Shown here: in pieces, positions 18,033 through 24,683 of the stretch
Position numbering within the stretch: the stretch's first letter is position 1
Layout of the letters: each line of letters starts with the position of its first letter
Assembly (NCBI GenBank): GCA_024697645.1
Contig: JAILFH010000019.1
Location: 1-41,703, forward strand
Direction: 5' to 3'
Source of the DNA: Prevotella sp.
GTDB taxonomy: Bacteria; Bacteroidota; Bacteroidia; Bacteroidales; Bacteroidaceae
DNA length: 41,703 nucleotides
Translations under genes and position numbers: made by a program
The notes under the pieces: generated by a model
Database searches by the model: none
The model's input: only the letters and a program-made list of their open reading frames with translations
Told to the model about the DNA's origin: nothing

Positions 18033-19526
18033 TTATTTGCCGAACTCCATATCCAGTTCAAAGTAGTAGGGCTCACCCTTCGAGTGCTTGCGGTAACTGT
18101 CGTAGATGCCCTGCAGCAAATACTTCAGGCCAAACGTCGTGTTGGCGAAACCAGACGCAGAGACATTCGTGTCGTCGTCGCTCGACGAAGCCTCAACCCA
18201 CTGCGGCAGACGGTTCATCAACTTGATGTCCACATCCTGAGCGTGCTTGATGCCCTCGCTCTCGAGCACGAAGATATGAGTGGCCTTACCCAGATGCTTC
18301 TTCTCGGCAGGCGTCACATCCTTCTGATCAATAGGCCGAATCTCCTTGATTTCGATATCATCGTCGCTTTCCACAACGTAGTTGTCAGGATTGGTCAGAT
18401 ATTGCTCGTCGATAAGCATTCCACCGAGATCGACGGCCAACAGCAGACGAAGGTCACCTGAGTTACGGTCCACTTCCACATTCTCAATGTTCTTGATCTG
18501 GTCGCCCTGACCGTGAACAGGACGGAATCGGCCACGAATCTGGTCGCTCTCAAGCAACAGCGAGTAATAGGGTTTGTAGACGTCGTTGGTCTCGAAAAGG
18601 CACATGTCCTCATAGCCCGTCAACTGACTGAAACGGCTGAAGGGCAGGTAGTTGTCGTCTCTCGTCAGACGTGCGATGTTGTCGTTCGAACCCACCACAA
18701 TAATATAATAAGGACGACGGCCGTTATACTGCACACCTCCCTGCGAGTTATACGGGTAGTAGGCGCCGTTGTAGGAACCCTGCATCTTCACGATGAGCAG
18801 ACCTTTCTCCTCCACCTGCGACTTGAAGACGGCATTGATCATTCCCTGTGCCTCAGCAAACACCTTCTGGGGATTCACGCCCGCCATCTGCTTCGTTGAG
18901 TAGATCATATCGGTGACGAGAATCGAAAGTTCATTCGCTCCCGTCTTGTCGAGCAACTGAGTGAAAATTGCTGAGAAATCGGTCGACGAAGCATCGCCAA
19001 TGCCCTTTGTAGCCTCGAAGATATTCGAGTCGCTAATGAACTGCGAGAAGCCCTTCGGATAGGCATTGATCTCTGAGTTCACCACGTAAATTTTGTTCGA
19101 CTCATTGCTGCCTGGAAGGTTGTTGAGCATCTGCGTGATGGCCTTCTTGAACTCACCCGTTCCGCCTGCAGCGTCGTAGGGCACCATCGAGCCCGAGCGC
19201 TCCAGATAGAAGTTCACGTTCAGTTCCTTCTGACCAGCCAGAACCTTCACATTCTTCGGTGGACGGCGGTTCTCGAAGAAATCCTCGATGTAGTCCTTCA
19301 CCTTGTCGATGTCCAGATCACCGTCCTTGTAGAAGTCCTTGAAATTGGCCTTCTGACCGTCGAGGAACTCCGCAATCTTCTCCCACTCACCAGCATCGAT
19401 AATCTCGTCCTTGTCGGCAGCATCAAGCAACATGCGGTTCAGTTCACCCTTGTGCTTATTGCCACAAGAAGCAACGACTGCGGCAAACAATACCAGCAGA
19501 CTGACTTTCAATAGTTTTTTTATCAT
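18033..19526 (-). CDS. vWA-domain lipoprotein with altered MIDAS motif
   Basis: This is a 497-residue SPII lipoprotein. MIKKLLKVSLLVLFAAVVAS precedes the lipobox Cys21, which fixes the start at 19526 rather than an upstream ATG. An EF-hand-like stretch follows (AADKDEIIDAGEW, then KDGDLDID). A von Willebrand A domain begins at about residue 103. Its first metal site reads E109-R-S-G-S113, with Glu in place of the usual Asp, while the later Thr (SSTDFSAIF) and Asp (ILVTDMIYS) look intact. The C-terminal ~200 residues are beta-rich and unrecognised. Location is outer membrane or periplasm. It lies about 1 kb upstream of the tubulin/actin-like operon on the same strand with its own promoter, and I infer it is the envelope-facing part of that system. 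Confidence 0.75.
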   Translation of the reverse strand: MIKKLLKVSLLVLFAAVVASCGNKHKGELNRMLLDAADKDEIIDAGEWEKIAEFLDGQKANFKDFYKDGDLDIDKVKDYIEDFFENRRPPKNVKVLAGQKELNVNFYLERSGSMVPYDAAGGTGEFKKAITQMLNNLPGSNESNKIYVVNSEINAYPKGFSQFISDSNIFEATKGIGDASSTDFSAIFTQLLDKTGANELSILVTDMIYSTKQMAGVNPQKVFAEAQGMINAVFKSQVEEKGLLIVKMQGSYNGAYYPYNSQGGVQYNGRRPYYIIVVGSNDNIARLTRDDNYLPFSRFSQLTGYEDMCLFETNDVYKPYYSLLLESDQIRGRFRPVHGQGDQIKNIENVEVDRNSGDLRLLLAVDLGGMLIDEQYLTNPDNYVVESDDDIEIKEIRPIDQKDVTPAEKKHLGKATHIFVLESEGIKHAQDVDIKLMNRLPQWVEASSSDDDTNVSASGFANTTFGLKYLLQGIYDSYRKHSKGEPYYFELDMEFGK

Positions 19527-19624
19527 TTTCTCTCTGTATTTTATTCGCTTCATTAGACGCACTGACTCACCCAAAAGTTGCAAGTTATATTTAAATAGGT
19601 GCACACGGCGTTCAAATGAACGTG

Positions 19625-19655
19625 CAAACTTACAAAAAAATATTCGTAATTCAAT
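19625..19655 (-). promoter_or_regulatory. Probable promoter of the vWA lipoprotein gene
   Basis: Minus-strand TAAGTTTG (19632-19625) with an imperfect -33 element ATTG (19655-19652) 19 nt upstream. The predicted leader is about 90 nt. Confidence 0.55.
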
Positions 19656-19822
19656 CATCACTCCCCTATAATTCAGAATTTTTTAGATTTACGCAGAATC
19701 CATTTTATATCAAATATTTTTACATTTGAGACCAACCAAGTAACACTTGTCCCACCATTTGGCAGCCTCTCTCCTACCCTCAGAATCGACTCCGCAAACC
19801 CATTTCATCACCACTTTTATAT

Positions 19823-19954
19823 AAAGGCATCCTTTCTATCATACAGAGGTATCCTTTTGACCATCAAAACACCACATTTATAGCATAGAAAGACCATCTC
19901 TCTATCATCAAAAGACCACCTTTCTATCATCAAAAGGACGTCTTTAGTCAGCAG
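19823..19954. repeat. Six exact-length 22-bp degenerate tandem units
   Basis: Units start at 19823, 19845, 19867, 19889, 19911 and 19933, each exactly 22 bp. Units 4 and 5 (AAAGACCATCTCTCTATCATCA type) are nearly identical and the outer units are diverged. The period is constant despite divergence. There are no spacers, so it is not CRISPR. Confidence 0.75.
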
Positions 19955-20082
19955 GAAGCAATCTGTCAGTTTATGGGCTTATAGCAAGACAAAAAGAAGG
20001 AAACCAATTCGCAAAATAGGAATTATGAAATATCTTTACATTTTAACCATTCAACCCAACAATTATCGAACCATAGGCGCAC

Positions 20083-20123
20083 AAAAAAGGCTGCCCTTAC
20101 TCCATCACGGACTGGGGACAGCC
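20083..20123 (-). terminator. Rho-independent terminator, minus strand
   Basis: GGCTGCCC (20089-20096) pairs with GGGACAGCC (20115-20123) with one bulge. On the minus strand the stem is followed by six U (20088-20083). It would end transcription coming from the metA-CotH operon about 1.4 kb after the CotH stop and just before the vWA promoter. Confidence 0.55.
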
Positions 20124-20156
20124 GTCATCAATCAATTAGCAGTTATTTCTTTTTCA

Positions 20157-20272
20157 AAAGTTCAATGCGGTTTCGCGCGGTTTAACGGGCTTCGCCCAAG
20201 TTCAACGCCCTTTGGGCTAGTTCAAAGTCCTTCGGGCTAGTTCAAAGTCCTTCGGGCTAGTTCAAAAATATG
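20157..20272. repeat. AGTTCAA-linked stem-loop array (copy A)
   Basis: About five 20-bp units, each AGTTCAA(A/C)G plus a small stem-loop: GGGC-TTC-GCCC, GCCC-TTT-GGGC, then twice GTCC-TTC-GGGC, preceded by a diverged unit with GCGGTTTCGCGC. The linker is constant while the stems change on both sides. Confidence 0.78.
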
Positions 20273-20499
20273 AATTCCGTTGCAAAATTATAGATTTTCT
20301 CAAAAACGGACAATCCTCATTAATATGGATTTTGCAGAAACCCTTACTGGCAGGACATCCCCACAAATATGTATTTCAGAAAAACAGCCGAACAATCCAT
20401 CATAATTTGTAGGGATTTGACCCGAAATAAGAGGGGAATAAAGGGAAGAATTAAGTAGTCGAGAGGATGCTTAAAAAGGCGAAGAAGTTGAGGGGACCT

Positions 20500-20632
20500 C
20501 TCTCCACTCTCCACTCTCCACTCTCCACTCTCCTCTCTCTACTCTCCACTCTCCTCTCTCCACTCTCCACTCTCCACTTTCCTCTCTCCACTCTTCACTC
20601 TCCACTCTTCACTCTCCACTCTCCTCTCTCCT
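20500..20632. repeat. Nineteen-unit 7-bp tandem repeat (CTCTCCA)
   Basis: Nineteen in-phase heptamers, mostly CTCTCCA with variants CTCTCCT, CTCTTCA, CTTTCCT and CTCTCTA. The whole tract is strictly C/T/A on the + strand. Any open frame across it (STLHSPLSTL-like) is a repeat artefact. A related array lies inside the MATE gene. Confidence 0.88.
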
Positions 20633-20807
20633 CTTTTAAACCTGTGACAATTGTGACAATGGGACAATTGATTTTTACGCACCTACAAATAAGGACATAT
20701 CTACCAACTTGCTGACTATCAATCAATTAGCAAAAATACCCCAACAAAAAACCGCAAAAACACCCCATATTTGATGCAATTTTTGCCCCTTTTCTGCCTT
20801 TTTCATT

Positions 20808-20924
20808 GATTTTTGCTCCACTTATTGCGATTTCTGCTCCGATAAATGCATTTTTGGTTTCGATAATTGCGATTTCTGCTTCGATTTCTACTCCGATAAT
20901 TGCTTTTTCGAATTCAATAATTAC
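20808..20924. repeat. 21-bp degenerate tandem repeat
   Basis: Units of 21 bp start at 20808, 20829, 20850, 20883 and 20904, with a 12-bp partial at 20871. The consensus is approximately GATTTCTGCTCCGATAATTGC. Confidence 0.65.
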
Positions 20925-21003
20925 TTCAAAGCGTCGCTTTTGTTGAGACGGGGAGAATTGGTTGAAATAGATGAGAAATGACTATTAATGTAACACCCAC
21001 GCA

Positions 21004-21160
21004 GTCCCCTCCTCCGGGGAGGAGGGGTGTAGTGGAGCGAAGCGTAACGAGGGGTGGTAGCGATCAACCACAAACAAAACCCATAACAATTCTATCTGAT
21101 ATAGTTACCTCGCTACCACCCCTCGCTTCGCTCTACCCCTCCTCCCCGGAGGAGGGGACC
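21004..21160. repeat. Large inverted repeat, BIME/MITE-like
   Basis: A left arm (21004-21064) and right arm (21106-21160) are inverted copies: both contain GGTGGTAGCGA, GAGCGAAGCG and CCCCTCCTCC...GGAGGAGGGG (or complements). The left arm has a 6-bp insertion split over two sites. Each arm also folds on itself (CCCCTCCT against AGGAGGGG). The spacer is about 41 bp. There is no transposase and no obvious target duplication. Confidence 0.75.
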
Positions 21161-21300
21161 AAGTGGATGCTGCAATAGCCCCAAAAACATTGAAACCAAG
21201 TGGATGCTGCAATAGCCCCAAAAACATTGAAACCAAGAGGATGCTGCATAGCCCCAAAACATTGAGACAAGTGAATGCTACGGTTATTATTGAAAAACAC
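21158..21300. repeat. 37-bp tandem repeat, about four units
   Basis: Units start at 21158, 21195, 21232 and 21267 (the last at a 35-bp step), each beginning ACCAAGTGGATGCTGCAATA and continuing GCCCCAAAAACATTGAA. Decay increases away from the inverted repeat, which the first unit directly abuts. Confidence 0.8.
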
Positions 21301-21306
21301 TGAAAA

Positions 21307-21522
21307 GGCTGTAGTAACGAAATCGGCATAGCCAACTTACGAACCCTTGAACTTTTGGAGCAGCGAGCGCCAACATGCTTGCATGATTGGCCGAGTCGTA
21401 ACAAAAGTCGGCGGAGCCAACCTTTGAACTTTGAACTAGTGCGGAGCGCGTTGAACTTTGAACTAGCCCGAAGGGCTTTGAACTAGGGCGAAGCCCGTTG
21501 AACTGCGACTTATGTCGCCTTC
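21307..21522 (-). repeat. Post-stop stem-loop array after the CotH gene (copy B)
   Basis: Starting 4 bases after the CotH stop (minus strand) are stem-loop GCGAC-ATAA-GTCGC (21505-21518) and then AGTTCAA-linked units with GGGC-TTC-GCCC, GCCC-TTC-GGGC and a GCGCTCCGC stem. Next comes a 73-nt structured unit (21349-21421) beginning GTTGGCTCCGCCGAC, and a shorter relative (21307-21336). The 73-nt unit recurs at 37109-37181. Confidence 0.78.
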
Positions 21523-23523
21523 TTACCTCTTCAACTTCACCGACCGCTTCTGCCCACCGCATTGCCAAGTGACAATATAGATTCCAGCAGGCATCGTCTG
21601 CAGGGAGAAGTGCTCGTCGGCACGGAATGAACCTACGGCGCGACCATCTGCCGTGAAGACTCGGGCCACGAAACGCTGCAGCAACTCAGGCTGTTCCGAA
21701 CCGAAGTGGAGTTCCTGTGTCGTGGGATTATAGGCAAGTGCATAATCCTCGGGCTCCACATCGCGAATGCCCGTAATCTCTTCGGAAATCTCCTCCCGTG
21801 TGGCCACGAAATACCACAGGCGATTCGTACTCGAAGTGTTCCTGCTGTCGTTCGTAAAACTAATGATATAGGCACCATCAGACGTGTTGCCGTTGCTCAC
21901 GTTCATGATGTGCTGCGTATACACATTCCGAATGATGTAGTAGCCGCTGCTGCCTTGCGGAAGAATATCCCACAACTGCCGCTCGTCGAGCGAATCCTCT
22001 GGGGCTGTGGTCAGGCGCGTTCCGATATTTACAGTGGGACCTACATCGCCCTCGGTCGGGTCAGAGAGTGCCAGCATATTGGCGCGATTGATGAAAATGA
22101 AATGGTCGCCCATCTTCTTAATCCACCAGTCTTCCTTCGTATTCTCCTCGGTGTTTGTCTGCTGCGTGATACAAGTGTCCGAAACGCCTGCGGCCTTGCT
22201 CGACTTCGCGTTCAGCACACGATAGAAATAGTTCGACGTCTCGAATTCAGGCGTGGGATTCTTAGGCTGACGCTTCTCAAAAGCACCCTTCAACCAAGCG
22301 CAATGAGCCGAGATGAAAGCCTTCAGGTCGGTGACATACTGGTCGTAACTGGAATAGAGCACAATCTCGTGGTACATCTTCGTCGAGATGCCCCAGCGCT
22401 CATAGTTCAGGCTCTGCGACTCCTGCAGCAAATCGCTCAGGCTGTCAATCTTCTCATGCAAATAGGCCACCAACCCATTGTCAATGAGTTCGTTGTAGCG
22501 CTCGTTGACGGTCCTCGTGAACCACGGGTCTTGCCACATGCGATTAATCCACAACTTCGTCTGGCCGTAGCCATAGTCGGTCATGAGTTTCTCCACTGTG
22601 CCCGTGATACGCTGATCGTTGTTGTAGGCGATGTCGTAGTCCCAGAGCGGACCCCAATAGAGGAGCGAGTCGCCCTGATCCTTATAGAAATAGGTGCTGT
22701 AGTAGCCGTCGATATTGGCGCTAATCTCGGTGCAGAGGAACCAGTCGATGAGCGAAGGCGCATCAACATACGACCTGTAGCCCGTCTTCATATCGTCGAA
22801 GGCCCTGAGGCGCAACGCGTTCTCGAAGGCAGCCATATAACTGCGGACGTAGCGACTCTGCGAAGTGACGATTTCGTCTTCGTCGGGATAGTGAATGCGA
22901 ATGGGTACGCTGTAGTTGCTGGTGGTAAAGCAGTTGCCGTCCTGGAACCCATCGACCTCAAGCAGATAGCCGCCAGTGATGTCGCTGTCGTCGGTGAGCG
23001 GGAGGTCTTGCTCTACGACATTAACTCGGCGCTTCCTGACGTCAATCTGGTCACTAATCTGATAATTTCCCAAGTACTGACCGTTGAGCACAAGGTCCAC
23101 AAACTTATAGCCAGGATTGAACTTCAGCGAGGTGAACTCACCCATTGCCGAAGTGACTGCATTGCGAATCAGCGACTTGTCGCCCGCATTGGCCAGCAGG
23201 GTCCACTTCTTCGCATTTGCCCGCTCGGGACCGAGGAAACGCACTTTCTGATTGAACTTCAGTTTGTAGGGTTTCTTCCGCATATTCCAAGTGGAATTGC
23301 CTCGACCGCGAATCTCGAGCGAATCGTAGACCGTCATCTGGTCTTGCTCGTCGATGTAGCGCAAGGTCGCATAGACGTAGACCGTCTTGCTGGTGATAGG
23401 TTGCCCGTTGTAGGTGTCAATATAGATGGTGGGCAGATTGGTCATTCTGTCCCACTGAGCCGAAGCCGAATGAACGGCCAAGAGGCTCATAAGCACCATC
23501 AACAGCAAACTTCGTAACTTCAT
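21523..23523 (-). CDS. Secreted CotH-kinase-family protein with T9SS sorting domain
   Basis: This is a 666-residue exported protein. The signal peptide is MKLRSLLLMVLMSLLAVHSA. CotH-family signatures follow: LEIRGRGNSTWNM, KKPYKLKF, DLVLNGQYLGNYQISDQIDV, and WGPLWDYD, which carries the conserved metal-binding acidic residues of the kinase-like fold. CotH in Bacillus phosphorylates spore-coat proteins; the role of secreted Bacteroidota members is not established. A domain of about 120 residues follows (starting near YFYRVLNAKSS). The C terminus (FTADGRAVGSF...MPAGIYIVTWQ) is a T9SS sorting domain. It is the last gene of the metA operon, 103 bp after the lipoprotein, and its stop codon is followed 4 bases later by a stem-loop array. 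Confidence 0.85.
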   Translation of the reverse strand: MKLRSLLLMVLMSLLAVHSASAQWDRMTNLPTIYIDTYNGQPITSKTVYVYATLRYIDEQDQMTVYDSLEIRGRGNSTWNMRKKPYKLKFNQKVRFLGPERANAKKWTLLANAGDKSLIRNAVTSAMGEFTSLKFNPGYKFVDLVLNGQYLGNYQISDQIDVRKRRVNVVEQDLPLTDDSDITGGYLLEVDGFQDGNCFTTSNYSVPIRIHYPDEDEIVTSQSRYVRSYMAAFENALRLRAFDDMKTGYRSYVDAPSLIDWFLCTEISANIDGYYSTYFYKDQGDSLLYWGPLWDYDIAYNNDQRITGTVEKLMTDYGYGQTKLWINRMWQDPWFTRTVNERYNELIDNGLVAYLHEKIDSLSDLLQESQSLNYERWGISTKMYHEIVLYSSYDQYVTDLKAFISAHCAWLKGAFEKRQPKNPTPEFETSNYFYRVLNAKSSKAAGVSDTCITQQTNTEENTKEDWWIKKMGDHFIFINRANMLALSDPTEGDVGPTVNIGTRLTTAPEDSLDERQLWDILPQGSSGYYIIRNVYTQHIMNVSNGNTSDGAYIISFTNDSRNTSSTNRLWYFVATREEISEEITGIRDVEPEDYALAYNPTTQELHFGSEQPELLQRFVARVFTADGRAVGSFRADEHFSLQTMPAGIYIVTWQCGGQKRSVKLKR

Positions 23524-23626
23524 GATTTTACATCTATACGTCTATCAATGATCTATTTCTATACGTTTATTTTAGTTTCTATCCGTCGATTAAGAATTTG
23601 GATTTATATCTTGCCGACGGCACTGA

Positions 23627-24586
23627 CTATTCTTCGTTGATCGCACCGCAATGAGGGCATTTGCCGAGGTTGCGGAGTTTCTTGCCGCAATTGCCACAGA
23701 CGTAGCGATAGCGGTGATATTTGTAGTACTGATGAACCGCGAAGGCAATATATACCGCCAGCAGCAGATAGCCAATATACCAGAGGGTCGTCAGGCTGAA
23801 CACGATGTAGTCGACGGCACAGACGGCGGTGAGTCCGCCGAGATAGACCAGCGCCTCGCCCAGCGGCAACTGCTTGCGGACGACGTCGACAACGGCAACC
23901 GCAATGATGAGCATCGCCCAGACCGACACGAGGAACACCGACAACAGCCCAGGAACGGAGAAGGGATTCAGCGTGGGATGATAGTAGAACTGCTGCCAGA
24001 GTTGGGGCGCAAACATCTGGAGCGAGGCATAGAACGTCGCGGCAGAGGCCACAATGAGCGTGAGCAGCGTGGGGTAGAATGAGTCGATGTCGTTGAAGTG
24101 AACGATGTAGGGCGTGTTCTCCTTCCCATCGGGTCGGAACGTGGGGAGAACCGCCTTGCGGAAGAGCAAGACCACCGCCAGCAGCAGAATCACGATGAGC
24201 GCATAGTGGACGTGCTGGTCGGAGAAAGTGGAGATGAACTGCGAGATGGGGTCATCAGGCACGACCTTCGGCAGGAGTTCCGACTCGCGAGTCCAACCGA
24301 ATTCTGAGGCCTCCGTCGCCAACTGCACCCAGACGGAATCGATGCTGTCGTTGGGCATTGTCCGGAAGTCAGCAACCACCAGATGACTGCCGCGAGCCAC
24401 CACGAACGAGTCTGTCATCAGTTCGCTCGCCAACTCCTCGGGCTGCTGTCGGAGCAACTCAACAGAATCGGCCTTCACCACAAAGTTGTAGTTGAAGGAA
24501 TAGTGGCGACCCTCTGAATACTTCTTGTTGTAGCAACCACAAAGCAAGAGGGTTAACAAACTGAAAATCAGAAACTTCCTTTGCAT
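23627..24586 (-). CDS. Zinc-ribbon membrane lipoprotein of unknown function
   Basis: This is a 319-residue protein. MQRKFLIFSLLTLLLCGC is an SPII signal. About 95 extracytoplasmic residues follow, then several membrane helices (ALIVILLLAVVLLF; LLTLIVASAATFYAS; LLSVFLVSVWAMLIIAVAVV; GGLTAVCAVDYIVFSL; GYLLLAVYIAFAV). The C-terminal zinc ribbon is CGNCGKKLRNLGKCPHC, probably cytoplasmic. The function is not recognised. It follows the U32 gene by 97 bp across a spacer with two small stem-loops. Confidence 0.7.
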   Translation of the reverse strand: MQRKFLIFSLLTLLLCGCYNKKYSEGRHYSFNYNFVVKADSVELLRQQPEELASELMTDSFVVARGSHLVVADFRTMPNDSIDSVWVQLATEASEFGWTRESELLPKVVPDDPISQFISTFSDQHVHYALIVILLLAVVLLFRKAVLPTFRPDGKENTPYIVHFNDIDSFYPTLLTLIVASAATFYASLQMFAPQLWQQFYYHPTLNPFSVPGLLSVFLVSVWAMLIIAVAVVDVVRKQLPLGEALVYLGGLTAVCAVDYIVFSLTTLWYIGYLLLAVYIAFAVHQYYKYHRYRYVCGNCGKKLRNLGKCPHCGAINEE

Positions 24587-24612
24587 TCTTAATTCTTTTG
24601 TTTATGTTTGTA

Positions 24613-24672
24613 GCGTCTCTTTAGGACGCCCGTTTGTCTATGTTGTTTGTTGATGGGGGAGCAACGCTGCTC
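24613..24672. repeat. Two intercistronic stem-loops after the U32 gene
   Basis: GAGCA-ACGC-TGCTC (24659-24672) and GCGTC-TCTTTAG-GACGC (24613-24629) lie between the U32 stop and the downstream lipoprotein gene. They may be attenuators, processing sites or REP-like elements. Confidence 0.45.
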
Positions 24673-24683
24673 TAATAAACTCC

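Noticed and set aside
17704..18066. Open frames reading CYLVTLL-like repeats (also at 31182-31481 and 37154-37681)
   Set aside because: Translations of the TGTTACYT octamer arrays in several frames; not genes.
20467..20715. Open frame reading STLHSPLSTL-like repeats
   Set aside because: Entirely made of the CTCTCCA heptamer array; no start signal or family.
19823..20924. Possible CRISPR array
   Set aside because: Repeats are contiguous with no unique spacers, units are diverged throughout, and no cas genes are present.
21706..23517. 603-codon + strand open frame opposite CotH
   Set aside because: Shadow of the CotH gene, which has a signal peptide, family motifs and a sorting domain.
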